64,000 nt of DNA, from contig NZ_FOSB01000004.1 in assembly GCF_900114165.1 (NCBI RefSeq), positions 62,001-126,000 of the forward strand, in the 5' to 3' direction. This DNA is from Halobacillus dabanensis (GTDB lineage: Bacteria; Bacillota; Bacilli; Bacillales; Halobacillaceae). The notes under the pieces were generated by a model that was given only the letters and a program-made list of their open reading frames with translations, had not been told where the DNA came from and did no database searches. How positions within the stretch are numbered: position 1 is the stretch's first letter; every line of letters starts with the position of its first letter. Made by a program: the position numbers and the translations under genes. Below, one piece after another: positions 17,214-26,023 of the stretch.

Positions 17214-17642
17214 TTAAAATACATTGTAAATCTCATCACATTCCCCTGCGATTGGTTCATAAAAACAATGCGCTTTATACCTTCCTACAAGGCTTTGATC
17301 ATACCATGTCGGTGGACAATCACCCGCCGGACGGAAATACCATAAGCTGTACCTCGCCGGCCAACTCCTATACCCTTTCACATTCCTTCGTGCCAGCCGC
17401 CTCTCACTTTCCCGTGCCCTTTGATAGTACATGCCGTGCTGAAGAGCTTCAAAAGCGGTCGGTTGATTGATGACACGAGGGAGTGTATTAAGCCCTTCAA
17501 AATCCGAACAGTCCACTCTCACGCGGTTCACCGTTACAGCTCCTACATGCAACATTCCCTGTTTACCTTCACCGACAGCTTCTGCTCGGAGCAATCGTGC
17601 TAGCATGTCGATATGCTTGCTCGGAGCCTTGATTACGGCCAT
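17214..17642 (-). CDS. cwlJ: Spore cortex-lytic cell wall hydrolase CwlJ
   Basis: A 142-residue enzyme of the Hydrolase_2 (SleB/CwlJ catalytic) family. The family core is visible: LARLLRAEAVGEGKQGMLHVGAVTVNRV (catalytic Glu in RAEAxGE) near residues 14-41, and ARYSLWYFRPAGDCPP then RYKAHCFYEP near the C-terminus. It has no signal peptide, as expected for CwlJ, which is put on the spore by coat assembly and cleaves cortex peptidoglycan on germination, including the Ca-dipicolinate response. In B. subtilis its partner GerQ is next door; no gerQ is seen here. GGGGGC precedes the ATG at 17642. Confidence 0.92.
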   Translation of the reverse strand: MAVIKAPSKHIDMLARLLRAEAVGEGKQGMLHVGAVTVNRVRVDCSDFEGLNTLPRVINQPTAFEALQHGMYYQRARESERRLARRNVKGYRSWPARYSLWYFRPAGDCPPTWYDQSLVGRYKAHCFYEPIAGECDEIYNVF

Positions 17643-17707
17643 GTCGTCGCCCCCTTTTCGCTCACTCTCTTATGTATATTCAAGGAATGGAAGCTACATG
17701 AAAAAGC

Positions 17708-18391
17708 CTAGCGTCTACGTCGGCTCCAGAGTATGATTTCAAGAGCTGTTAGACATATCATCAACCAGGCTAGACCGAACAAATAACCTGCAATGATATC
17801 TGTGAAAAAGTGGACGCCAATATATAGTCTACTAAAACCAATCAAAATAATGAGAAGAATCAATGCTATATTAATTAGCCATTTCCATTTTGGTTCAAGT
17901 TTACTCCTCATAATAAGATAGATAAGAAAACCATAAAAAACAAGCGCTCCTGATGCATGGCCGCTCGGGAAGCTCGACGTAGCCCCATGGAAATCACCCA
18001 TGAATTCTGGTCTGCCACGATCAGATAATGATTTCATTCCTTTCGTAAGAGAGCTGATGCCTCCCATGGCAAGTATAAAATGTATACCCACCCAACGACT
18101 GAGCGGCGAAAAAAATAACAGATATCCTGCGAGGAGAAGCGAAACAATGACCATCACAATAACCGATCCCGCCTGCGATACCCCCTTTGCTAAAGGTCCC
18201 ACTCCTGAAAAGGAAGTTTTACGAACGATCTCAAAGGCTCGCTGATCGATAGCTAATTTTTGTGTTTGTAAAACACTCCTGCTCAATTCAATGAAAAAAT
18301 AAATGCTAAACCCAAGTGTTATAAAACCAATTAAAAGCAGTAGCACCGATGTGATGGAAAAATCAGACATTTTCGTTTTAGAAAACAACAT
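17708..18391 (-). CDS. PAP2 family membrane phosphatase
   Basis: A 227-residue protein with about six hydrophobic segments and all three phosphatase motifs: KGMKSLSDRGRP (KxxxxxxRP), SSFPSGHA (PSGH) and SRLYIGVHFFTD (SRxxxxxHxxxD). Such enzymes remove phosphate from undecaprenyl pyrophosphate or phosphatidylglycerol phosphate/phosphatidate. Which lipid is used here cannot be told. The ATG at 18391 follows GAGGTG by six bases; an in-frame ATG at 18406 has no site. Confidence 0.92.
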   Translation of the reverse strand: MLFSKTKMSDFSITSVLLLLIGFITLGFSIYFFIELSRSVLQTQKLAIDQRAFEIVRKTSFSGVGPLAKGVSQAGSVIVMVIVSLLLAGYLLFFSPLSRWVGIHFILAMGGISSLTKGMKSLSDRGRPEFMGDFHGATSSFPSGHASGALVFYGFLIYLIMRSKLEPKWKWLINIALILLIILIGFSRLYIGVHFFTDIIAGYLFGLAWLMICLTALEIILWSRRRR

Positions 18392-18500
18392 CAACAGGCA
18401 CCTCATTCATTCTTAAGTGTTAGTAATTTCCCTTCACACTTTTCTTATAAACAAGTGCCACTAAAGAAGAATTTAGAAGCTTTGTCCAATAAGAAAGAGA

Positions 18501-18535
18501 AAATAAAGCCGGGATACTTAGTAAATATCCCAGCT
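18501..18535 (-). terminator. Terminator of UPF0158 gene
   Basis: AGCTGGGATA / TATCCCGGCT arms around TTTACTAAG, followed by TTATTTT on the minus strand, just after the stop at 18546. Confidence 0.8.
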
Positions 18536-18545
18536 GTTCGAAACC

Positions 18546-19013
18546 CTATTCTTCATAAAATTGGATACCTTCTTCTTCGCACCATTCCCTTGCAACCTCC
18601 ATATGTTTGGAATCACGGTACCTATACCAGTCTTCCAATAAACCAGAATTCTCTACCTGTGACCGAAAGCGGCGGAACGCCCCCCGTCCACGAATGGCAT
18701 GAAGTAATTTTCCCTTCACTTTTTCATCCTTAATTGAAAAAGTGAAGTCTTCCATAATGCTATAATCCTCTAAGTCTCTCTTTTCGGGTAAAACGACGAA
18801 CCTTCCCTCGCAATCATCCACAATTATTTCCGCTTGTTTTCGCTCTTCTTGGCGCCATTCTGGTAAATGATCATAAGGTTCTCCATCTTCAGCTCTCTCT
18901 AGCGCACCTTCTGTGAGTAAGACAATTTTATAGGATTGTTTATCAAAAAACATCTGATAATCTGACTCATGCATATCTATGTTTTCAGCTACAGTTGATA
19001 ATTTTACTTTCAC
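18546..19013 (-). CDS. UPF0158 family protein
   Basis: A 155-residue acidic soluble protein with the UPF0158 layout: an N-terminal strand region, YSIMEDFTFSIKDEKVKGKLL in the middle, then GRGAFRRFRSQVENSGLLEDWYRYRD and a terminal AREWCEE. Function of the family is unknown. The start is a GTG at 19013 with GGGAGGA just before it. It is monocistronic, ending in the terminator at 18501-18535. Confidence 0.82.
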   Translation of the reverse strand: MKVKLSTVAENIDMHESDYQMFFDKQSYKIVLLTEGALERAEDGEPYDHLPEWRQEERKQAEIIVDDCEGRFVVLPEKRDLEDYSIMEDFTFSIKDEKVKGKLLHAIRGRGAFRRFRSQVENSGLLEDWYRYRDSKHMEVAREWCEEEGIQFYEE

Positions 19014-19359
19014 GGTATCCTCCCTTTCGATTTATGATCATACGATTTTCCATGAAAGAATTCTAACCTACCTGCTAAATTTATACTAACATGTGTAAAA
19101 CATCACTTTTTCCCATATAAGGAAACGATAAACAAAATCCCCATACAAATCTAGCTTTATCATATTTTATCCACATTCTTATAGTCTTTGATATGTTATC
19201 CTTGACCTACTGCTATTATAATAATAGCTTAAAATTTAGAAAAATATGAATCTCTGCTTTGTGGGTCCATTTGTTTTAGAGAAAACTTCTTTACTTTAAA
19301 CCACGAATTAAAACAGAGAAAATGACGATATAAAAGACACATCAAGGGAGCTAGACAAC
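19014..19359. other. AT-rich divergent intergenic region
   Basis: This 346-base space lies between the divergent UPF0158 and SDR genes and must hold both promoters. Candidate elements such as TTGACC at 19202-19207 with nearby TATAAT exist, but their spacing is poor. No gene or clear structure was found. Confidence 0.4.
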
Positions 19360-20418
19360 ATGAACATTTTGATTACTGGCGCCACAGGTTTTTTAGGAAA
19401 ACAACTGACGCTGAAATTGCTCAGCGAAGGTCACAGCGTTTATGCACTAGCGAGAAATAAGCGAAAAGGGGAAAAACTGAAGCAGGAAGTGCCTCCTCAT
19501 TCTCAGCGTAACCTTACGATCATTGAAGGCAATCTTTCAGAGAGACATGCCGGGATCAGCAATGAGCAGCTCCAACTCTTGCAAGGTGAAATTGACACCG
19601 TCTACCATAGTGCCGCTTATCTTTCGTTTGATGATGAGGAGCGTGATAAAACTTTCCGTATCAATGTAGAAGGAACACAACATATGATTGAGCTGGCTGA
19701 AGAAATCCAGGCTCCTAATTTCTTTTATGTAAGTACCGCCTATACGCTCGGGACGAAACTGCATGCCACAGAGACACTGCATTCTAAAAACCAATCATTT
19801 GTGAACGCGTATGAAGAAAGCAAATGCCATGCCGAACACCTTGTACTCCGTTATAAGAATACCTTCCATATAAAAATCTTCCGCCCTTCTATCATTATAG
19901 GCGATTCGAAAACAGGAGAAGCGGATACAAACTTTGCTCTATATGGCATCATACGCGGACTGGAAATCCTAAAAAAGCGAATTGCTCGAAATAAAGAACT
20001 GCAACACAGAACGTACAAGTTTCTATGCACAGGAGATACGAGTCAAAACTTCGTCCCTGTCGACTATGTTGTGGATGTTCTAACTACTGCGTTGAAAACC
20101 GATGATACAAACACCATCTATCATATTACCAATCCGAATCCACCAACGAATCGATTGTTATTCGAAATGGTCAAAGAAAAACTAGACTTTCCGAACATCG
20201 AAATGGTGCCTTCTGATTACGATGGTGTCCTGACAAAAGAGGAGCAAATGTTCAATGCACCCTTGAGTGTCTTCCGTCCGTATTGGAGTAAAAATATCAG
20301 TTTTGATGACAAGAACACTCAGAAACTACTAAGGAAAAACGGCCTGGACCATCTCCATATGGACAAAGCAATGGTGGAACGTATCCTTTATGGAAACAGA
20401 GATAAAGTTGAAGTCTAG
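19360..20418 (+). CDS. SDR family oxidoreductase (NAD-binding 4, acyl-reductase-like)
   Basis: A 352-residue extended short-chain dehydrogenase. The N-terminal cofactor motif is GATGFLGKQ (residues 7-15), followed by HSAAYLSF, FYVSTAYTLG, and the active-site pair in NAYEESKCHAEH (YxxxK). The sequence is of the thioester-reductase/male-sterility type, which acts on acyl or polyketide-like substrates with NAD(P)H; the acyl donor is not identifiable. It begins with AAGGGAG before the ATG at 19360 and overlaps the next gene by 29 bases, so the two are coupled. Confidence 0.88.
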   Translation: MNILITGATGFLGKQLTLKLLSEGHSVYALARNKRKGEKLKQEVPPHSQRNLTIIEGNLSERHAGISNEQLQLLQGEIDTVYHSAAYLSFDDEERDKTFRINVEGTQHMIELAEEIQAPNFFYVSTAYTLGTKLHATETLHSKNQSFVNAYEESKCHAEHLVLRYKNTFHIKIFRPSIIIGDSKTGEADTNFALYGIIRGLEILKKRIARNKELQHRTYKFLCTGDTSQNFVPVDYVVDVLTTALKTDDTNTIYHITNPNPPTNRLLFEMVKEKLDFPNIEMVPSDYDGVLTKEEQMFNAPLSVFRPYWSKNISFDDKNTQKLLRKNGLDHLHMDKAMVERILYGNRDKVEV

Positions 20419-21256
20419 AAGCGATGCCCCAGGTAAGGCAAAGCAGGAACCGACCCTGGATTATAAAGCATTTTTAAATGAACAAACCAATGAATGGGTT
20501 GTATTCCTACATGGCTTTGGTGGCAATCATACTATTTTCTTCAAACAGATGGACTATTTCAAAAAGCACTTCAATCTCCTGTTCATTGATCTGCCGGGCC
20601 ATGGCCAATCGCCTTTCCATGCAGGAGTCCCATGCCTATTAACGGGAACGAGCCAACATGTTATAAGTGTTATGGATAACTTATCAATCGAATCTGCGCA
20701 TTTCCTTGGTGTATCACTTGGGACAATCGTTATGCAGTCCATAGCGTTGGAATATCCCAAACGAATCAAATCAATGACTTTAGGGGGAGCAGCAGGTAAA
20801 TGGCTGAAATGGGGCGAGATTTTGGGGAAGATTACCGTATCTCCTTTATTCCGACAAACCTTGCCGTATATGGTCCCATTTCAGACATTCGCACATATTA
20901 TGATGCCAAAACGGAAGCATAGTTTCTCCCGTAATATTTTTATACGTGAGGCCCGCAATCTTGGTCAACATGTCTATCTTGGATGGGCTTCTGTAATCAG
21001 AGACTCCCATAAGGTCTATGATCGTTTGAGAAAAAGCACCAATACAATCCCTAAGCTTTATGTCTCTGGAGCAGAAGATTACATGTTTCTCCGCGGCATC
21101 ACGAATCATGTAAATAAAGAAACTTCTGCTCGGCTGCACATTATTCAAAAATGCGGGCATGTGTGCAACATCGAGAAAGCTGCTGAGTTTAATGAAGTAG
21201 CATTGGATTTTATCAATATGGTTGTCCAAACAGGAGAATATGGTGATGTATCATAG
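20390..21256 (+). CDS. Alpha/beta hydrolase
   Basis: A 288-residue alpha/beta-hydrolase fold enzyme: oxyanion region VVFLHGFGGNHT, then DLPGHGQS, nucleophile elbow LGVSLGTIV (Ser), acid in SGAEDYM and catalytic His in KCGHVCNIE. It is an esterase or thioesterase of unknown substrate. The ATG at 20390 overlaps the end of the SDR gene and has no clear ribosome site, so coupling or a start slightly downstream (TTG near 20408) is possible. A reductase followed by a hydrolase suggests sequential action on one acyl substrate; this is inference. Confidence 0.85.
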   Translation: METEIKLKSRSDAPGKAKQEPTLDYKAFLNEQTNEWVVFLHGFGGNHTIFFKQMDYFKKHFNLLFIDLPGHGQSPFHAGVPCLLTGTSQHVISVMDNLSIESAHFLGVSLGTIVMQSIALEYPKRIKSMTLGGAAGKWLKWGEILGKITVSPLFRQTLPYMVPFQTFAHIMMPKRKHSFSRNIFIREARNLGQHVYLGWASVIRDSHKVYDRLRKSTNTIPKLYVSGAEDYMFLRGITNHVNKETSARLHIIQKCGHVCNIEKAAEFNEVALDFINMVVQTGEYGDVS

Positions 21257-21423
21257 AAGAGGAGCATTTGCTTCTCTTCTTTTTCGTCTGTGTTCGTAGC
21301 TTCTATTCGAAGACGGGTCACGGGGACGGTTCGGCATTCTGGAAAGATATCCGCAACTTCTGTGAGCATATCCGCCAAATTCATAAATATACTCGGCAAA
21401 TCGTGATTATTTCTAATAAAATA

Positions 21424-21457
21424 CCTGCCCCCTTATGTTTTAGCGTAAGGGGGCAGG
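21424..21457. terminator. Terminator hairpin after mmuM
   Basis: A perfect 12-bp stem CCTGCCCCCTTA with its complement around a 10-base loop. TATTTTA follows on the minus strand. It lies 28 bases past the mmuM stop and also 168 bases beyond the hydrolase gene. Confidence 0.75.
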
Positions 21458-21484
21458 CACGAAATTCTTTTATATTACTCTCTT

Positions 21485-22438
21485 TCATGCTTTCCACTTA
21501 TCAGATAGTTTCCTGATATGCTCAGGGTTCGTGCGACAACACCCACCAATGATGGATGCTCCTCTTTCTATCCATAGTTCGGATTGGGATTCGAAACTGT
21601 CCGATGAATCATCTCCATGCCAAGTATTAGTCTTCGCGTCATACACCTCACCAGAATTCGGATACATTAAGAGCGGTTTTCTTGTGAACTGACTCAGCAC
21701 CTGCACTGCTTCAGCAGCCGTTTCCATCGAGGAGCAGTTCACACCGATGGCTGCTAATTGATCTTCCCCATTGAATCCCTCTGCACAAACTCTCAGACCT
21801 GTTCCATCGCTGATTTCCTTCCCATTTTTCAAAGTGAACGAAAGCCAAGCATAAGTTCCTCGAAACTCTTTTAATAAGGAAACTAGTACTCTCGCTTCCT
21901 GAAAAGACGGCATTGTTTCCAATGCTAATAAATCGGCACCTGCTTCTACCAATGCTTTCATTCTTGGACGATGGAATGCAATTAATTGTTCATCACTTAC
22001 TTCGTAATTGCCGGTGTATTCTGACCCATCTGCAAGATAAGCGCCATAAGGCCCTACAGATGCGGCTACAAGTGGCTTGAAGTTTCGCGAAGATGCTGAT
22101 TCCTCCCAAACCTCATCCCTCGCCTCTCTTGCAAGTTCGACGGTTCTCTTGATTAATGCGACTGACTCCTTTTCGGACAAGCCTCGTTCACCAAACCCCT
22201 CCACTGTCGCCTGGTAACTCGCAGTGATGGCACAATCTGCTCCAGCCCGAAAATAGTCCTTGTGCACTTGGACAATCGCTTCGGGATGTTCCAGTAAAAC
22301 CTTCGCTGACCATAAGGGATCGTCCAAATCACATCCATAAGCTTCTAATTCCGTCGCCAGAGCACCATCAAGAATCAAAACAGATTGCTGGTTTAAGATT
22401 TCCTCTATAGGATTGCTTTTATGTATGTTCATTATCAT
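21485..22438 (-). CDS. mmuM: Homocysteine S-methyltransferase
   Basis: A 317-residue zinc methyltransferase that makes methionine from homocysteine using S-methylmethionine or SAM. Seen: LDGALATELEAYG near residue 23, LETMPSFQEA, and the three zinc cysteines in GVNCSS and GGCCRT near the C-terminus. Length fits MmuM/YbgG rather than the longer MetH/YitJ proteins. AGAGGA precedes the ATG at 22438; the ATG at 22432 is an alternative. It stands alone, with no permease for S-methylmethionine beside it. Confidence 0.92.
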   Translation of the reverse strand: MIMNIHKSNPIEEILNQQSVLILDGALATELEAYGCDLDDPLWSAKVLLEHPEAIVQVHKDYFRAGADCAITASYQATVEGFGERGLSEKESVALIKRTVELAREARDEVWEESASSRNFKPLVAASVGPYGAYLADGSEYTGNYEVSDEQLIAFHRPRMKALVEAGADLLALETMPSFQEARVLVSLLKEFRGTYAWLSFTLKNGKEISDGTGLRVCAEGFNGEDQLAAIGVNCSSMETAAEAVQVLSQFTRKPLLMYPNSGEVYDAKTNTWHGDDSSDSFESQSELWIERGASIIGGCCRTNPEHIRKLSDKWKA

Positions 22439-22548
22439 CGCTTCCTCTCTTCTTTCACCTACATATTCACACCTAGCGTATATTCCACTGTTCGACAGTC
22501 TTGTATCTTTATCCTGCTAACCTTTCAAGCACAATAAAATAACAAACT

Positions 22549-22587
22549 AAAAGACCACCTCCCATGTATCAATTGTGAGATGATCTT
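22549..22587 (-). terminator. Terminator after DUF4870 gene
   Basis: AAGATCATCTC / GAGGTGGTCTT arms (G-T pairs allowed) around a 12-base loop, followed by TTTT on the minus strand. Confidence 0.6.
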
Positions 22588-22620
22588 CTTAATCCCTTTT
22601 TAAAAGGGGGTTCCATTTTG

Positions 22621-23010
22621 TTATTTAGCCATTTTCTCCAGCTGTTGTTCCGCAAGTTTTCCGGTGATAGGAAGGTGATATCTTTCTCCCTGATATGCTT
22701 TAACCATCAAAACGATCCATAAAATGAGTGTAACAGGAGCAATCAATAAACTGACAAGAAGGCCAATAATCGGAATGAAATTTACGACAAAACCTAAAAC
22801 GAAGAAGGACCCAAATAAAATGATGGATTGCATCGCATGAAAACGGACAGTTTCGTTTTCTTTTTCAATTAACAAGAAGACAATCCCGCTTATGAACCCC
22901 AGTAAATAAGCAAGAACACCACCGACATTCTCATCTAAACCTGTCGAAGATTTTTTCCCTTCTGCTACTTCTTCCTTTTCGGCTGACTTTTGTTTCATTT
23001 TTTCATCCAC
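22621..23010 (-). CDS. DUF4870 membrane protein
   Basis: A 129-residue protein with a charged Lys/Glu-rich N-terminus (about 25 residues) and then three hydrophobic segments: GGVLAYLLGFISGIVFLLIE, SIILFGSFFVLGFVVNFIP and LLIAPVTLILWIVLMVKAYQ. This is the DUF4870 (Tic20-like) pattern, with conserved RFHAMQS after the first segment. Function is unknown. The GTG at 23010 lies after an AGGAGG site; the ATG four codons later is an alternative. Confidence 0.85.
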   Translation of the reverse strand: MDEKMKQKSAEKEEVAEGKKSSTGLDENVGGVLAYLLGFISGIVFLLIEKENETVRFHAMQSIILFGSFFVLGFVVNFIPIIGLLVSLLIAPVTLILWIVLMVKAYQGERYHLPITGKLAEQQLEKMAK

Positions 23011-23261
23011 CCTTTGTCCCCCCTCCTTTCCTTATAAATGTTATGGAGGTTTTCTGATCCAAAGTCCCCCTTCCTTTTTACTTATACATATCGCTTCGGT
23101 TAAATAACATGACAATTGTTTATAAAAAATACTTGATACCTAATTGGAGTGTGGTTATTCCGATTTCTATTTTTCTTAATATGAAAGGAAGAGACACGAT
23201 GTAGAAAACAGTCAATGTTGTCGGCGATTCCATCATTCCAATAATTGAAGATTTCGAAATC

Positions 23262-23290
23262 AAAAAAGCCAGCCTCATGAGAGACTGACT
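23262..23290 (-). terminator. Terminator of yjcD
   Basis: AGTCAGTCTC / GAGGCTGGCT arms around TCAT, followed by six Ts on the minus strand; immediately after the helicase stop codon. Confidence 0.85.
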
Positions 23291-25492
23291 TTATACTTCT
23301 TCCTTAGCTTTCCGCAGCAATCCATTATCCAGACAAACCTCTAACAACAACTCTTTATAACCAGTCTCCGCAAACTGAATTCCGATTTGGTCCCCTCCAT
23401 ATGCTTTAATGACGCCAGCACCAAATGTACGATGCTCAACCATCTTCCCTAGCTCCACTTCATCGATCGTCAGAAGACTTTCATCAGATAAATCAGCGGT
23501 CGGTCTTTTACGCTTCTTAGAATTTTTCTTTTCACCCGCAGGCTGGACAATCCTTCTTACGTTCATGACAAAAATGGATTCTGTCACCCGTTCTTTTCCT
23601 TTATAGTTGTAAGTTAATAACTCAAGATTCTTTCTCGCTCTTGTCATCCCTACATAGAAAAGGCGTACAGCTTCTTCCATAGGCCCTGTATCTTTATTTC
23701 GGTAGGTTTCCATATCATCCTTGGAGGGGATGACGCCATTGATGAGATCGATCATATAGACTTTGTCATATTCCAGCCCTTTGGCACTATGAAAAGTTGT
23801 CAGAGTGAGGGAACTTTTATGTTTATTGAACTTCGATGTTTGAATCAGGGTCTCTAACTCTTTTAGGCGATCTGCAAAGCCTTTGAGAGAGCCGAGACCT
23901 TCTGCTATTTTTTCCAGTGTGTCTAAAATGCTGAAGAGGTGTTCAGAGTTGAATCCGAATTTCTCACACATTTTATTGAGCGCATGGTCATACCCGAGCT
24001 TTTCGCGTATCGTGCGGATTGCTTTGGCTGGCTGCATTTCATTGATATCTTTAAACAACTTCTTCGCTTGCTTGATGTTTTTAGACTGATAATCAGGCAA
24101 ATCCCTTTTCAATAGCGTATCAAAGACGGACGTCTGGTCGTTCTTCTTTTTCAAATATTCAATTTGTTGTTTGGATATATAGGCATTGAACTTCGTATGA
24201 ATTCTTTCTAAAATATCGACACGGCGATCGTTATATGAAAAACGCATAAAGTTCAGCATGTCTTCAACGATCCAGTGCTTAAAGAACTTTGCATCAATGT
24301 CTTTCATATAAAAACGGATCCCCGCTTTGTCCAGCTTATCTGCAAGCGGGACTGCCGAAGAATTGTTCCGATACAAAACCGCTACTTCTTCGCCAGGCGC
24401 ACTCTTATTTATTTCCTCACACACATACTGTAATTGCTCTTCATAGTTACTCAAAGACTTCAGCTCGACCGGTTTGTGAGAGGCATTGTCTGTGAACATT
24501 TCCTTTTCATAACGGTTTTTATTACGCTTGATGAACTGATTCGAAGCCTTGACGATTTCTTGGGATGAACGGTAATTTTGTGACATTGTCATCACCGCAC
24601 CATCAGGATACGTCTTCTCAAACTGCAATAGTTTCGTCACATCGGAACCTCTCCACATGAAAATGGACTGATCATCATCAGCCACCACACAAAGGTTATT
24701 TTGCGGTTTGGATAATAGCTCGACAATTTCATGCTGAACAACTGAATTATCCTGACTCTCATCGGTCAAAATGTATGCATATTGTTGTTGATAATTGGAT
24801 AAAATCTTTGCATCCTCCAGCAAGATTCGGTGGCAGTATGTCAGCATATCATCGAAATCCAACAACAGTTTGCCGTGATGGTTTTCCTTAAAGCCCTCAT
24901 AGGACTGATAGATGGAACTGGCGTTTTTGACGTTGCACGGAACTTGAGCAAGCTCCTTTTGCCCGATCATCCGGTTCTTGACAAAGCTGATATACGTCAT
25001 CAGTTCATCTATTTCATCATCCGTCATTTGCGTGCCATTGGTATCTTCATATAGTTTTTTCAAAATGAATTTTTTGTGTAACGGAATGTCCGGACCGTTC
25101 CAGCCTTTTTTCAATTCTTCCTCACTAATATTCCCCTCGATCAATTGGAAGTCCTGTCTGTTGTTTCTAAACCATTCACGGACTACTTTGAAAGCGAAGC
25201 TGTGAATCGTCGAGAAATGGACTTTTTCGTTTGTGATATTAGAGAAAAATTGATCAAAGCGCTCTGACATATCCTGTGCGGAGGCTTTGCTGAATGTGAT
25301 TGCCATGATGCGGTCGGCTTTCACCTTTTTCTCGAGGAGAAGATAACCGATTTTCATATTCAACGTCGTCGTTTTCCCTGAACCTGGCGATGCAAGAAGA
25401 AGCAGGGGTCCATCCGTATGCAGGACTGCTTGTTTTTGGACCTCATTCAGGCGGACACCGGTTTGTTTTTCCATTTGTTCAAAGAAATTCAT
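23291..25492 (-). CDS. yjcD: UvrD/Rep-type DNA helicase, YjcD-like
   Basis: A 733-residue superfamily 1 helicase. Motifs in order: Q motif LNEVQKQAV, Walker A ASPGSGKTTTL (residues 33-43), MAITFSKASAQDM, DExx box ILTDESQDNS, ADDDQSIFMWRG, NYRSS, TFHSAKGLEYDKVY (motif V) and RLFYVGMTRARKNLEL (motif VI). The C-terminus (GKMVEHRTFGAGVIKAYGG) is a PcrA-like tudor region. It unwinds DNA 3' to 5' and acts in repair or replication conflict. It differs from the second UvrD protein in this window (PcrA at 59120) and matches YjcD in length. The leader contains two hairpins. Confidence 0.9.
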   Translation of the reverse strand: MNFFEQMEKQTGVRLNEVQKQAVLHTDGPLLLLASPGSGKTTTLNMKIGYLLLEKKVKADRIMAITFSKASAQDMSERFDQFFSNITNEKVHFSTIHSFAFKVVREWFRNNRQDFQLIEGNISEEELKKGWNGPDIPLHKKFILKKLYEDTNGTQMTDDEIDELMTYISFVKNRMIGQKELAQVPCNVKNASSIYQSYEGFKENHHGKLLLDFDDMLTYCHRILLEDAKILSNYQQQYAYILTDESQDNSVVQHEIVELLSKPQNNLCVVADDDQSIFMWRGSDVTKLLQFEKTYPDGAVMTMSQNYRSSQEIVKASNQFIKRNKNRYEKEMFTDNASHKPVELKSLSNYEEQLQYVCEEINKSAPGEEVAVLYRNNSSAVPLADKLDKAGIRFYMKDIDAKFFKHWIVEDMLNFMRFSYNDRRVDILERIHTKFNAYISKQQIEYLKKKNDQTSVFDTLLKRDLPDYQSKNIKQAKKLFKDINEMQPAKAIRTIREKLGYDHALNKMCEKFGFNSEHLFSILDTLEKIAEGLGSLKGFADRLKELETLIQTSKFNKHKSSLTLTTFHSAKGLEYDKVYMIDLINGVIPSKDDMETYRNKDTGPMEEAVRLFYVGMTRARKNLELLTYNYKGKERVTESIFVMNVRRIVQPAGEKKNSKKRKRPTADLSDESLLTIDEVELGKMVEHRTFGAGVIKAYGGDQIGIQFAETGYKELLLEVCLDNGLLRKAKEEV

Positions 25493-25530
25493 GATCGTCT
25501 TCCTCTTTCCTTTTAGTCGAATCTAATTTT

Positions 25531-25567
25531 AAAAGCGCCAGTGTCCCTTTTTTGACAGGAACACTGG
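25531..25567 (-). terminator. Hairpin with T-run inside the yjcD leader
   Basis: CCAGTG(T)TCC / GGACACTGG stem, then CGCTTTTAAAATT on the minus strand. It lies about 40 bases before the yjcD start, where a terminator would act as an attenuator. Confidence 0.45.
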
Positions 25568-25625
25568 TGGTGAATGTCGCTACTACATTTGTCCCATTGT
25601 TTAATTCAAAAATTTATCAGTTTAA

Positions 25626-25678
25626 GAAAAAACAGATGGAAGAAGCATGCCCAGCTTCTTCCACCCAGTCTTTTTTTC
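25626..25678. terminator. Strong terminator-like hairpin upstream of yjcD
   Basis: Perfect 10-bp stem TGGAAGAAGC / GCTTCTTCCA. The plus strand has seven Ts after it, and the minus strand has six Ts (TGTTTTTTC). A TATAAT box lies at 25685-25690 on the minus strand, so a minus-strand transcript would reach this hairpin within about 50 bases. Confidence 0.55.
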
Positions 25679-25790
25679 CTCTTTTATTATACCTTCGATG
25701 AGCGATTGATTCTAGATGATTTTCTCTTCTCTTACACATGAGAATTTCTATGATGTTTCATACTAAGGATTGAAAAGGAGGTGGCCACAT

Positions 25791-25964
25791 ATGGCGAAGA
25801 GAACGAAGAAACACGATCCACAACAAAAGAATAAGAAGGGTTTTGACCCGAAAAAAGCGGATACTGAGTTTTCAGAAGAATTCGGAAGTGCTGCAGCCAA
25901 CAAGGCACATAAAGAAGAAGCAAAACGGGCCCGCAAATCCAAAAAAGCTAAGCAAGATAATTAA
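25791..25964 (+). CDS. Small Lys/Glu-rich protein, 57 aa
   Basis: The ATG at 25791 follows AAGGAGGTG by seven bases, a near-perfect site; the frame also extends upstream but without support. The product (begins MAKRTKKHDPQQKNKKGFD) is highly charged, with TEFSEEFGS and a terminal AKRARKSKKAKQD. It is similar in style to small YfhD-type proteins of spore formers, but no firm family is given. It ends at a strong terminator. Confidence 0.6.
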   Translation: MAKRTKKHDPQQKNKKGFDPKKADTEFSEEFGSAAANKAHKEEAKRARKSKKAKQDN

Positions 25965-25967
25965 CTG

Positions 25968-26002
25968 AAAAGGATTTCTTCACTACGAAGAAATCCTTTT
26001 TG
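25968..26002 (+). terminator. Terminator after the 57-aa gene
   Basis: AAAAGGATTTCTTC / GAAGAAATCCTTTTT, with a 5-base loop, directly downstream of the stop. Confidence 0.85.
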
Positions 26003-26023
26003 TATCCGCTAAGAAGCTTTATC

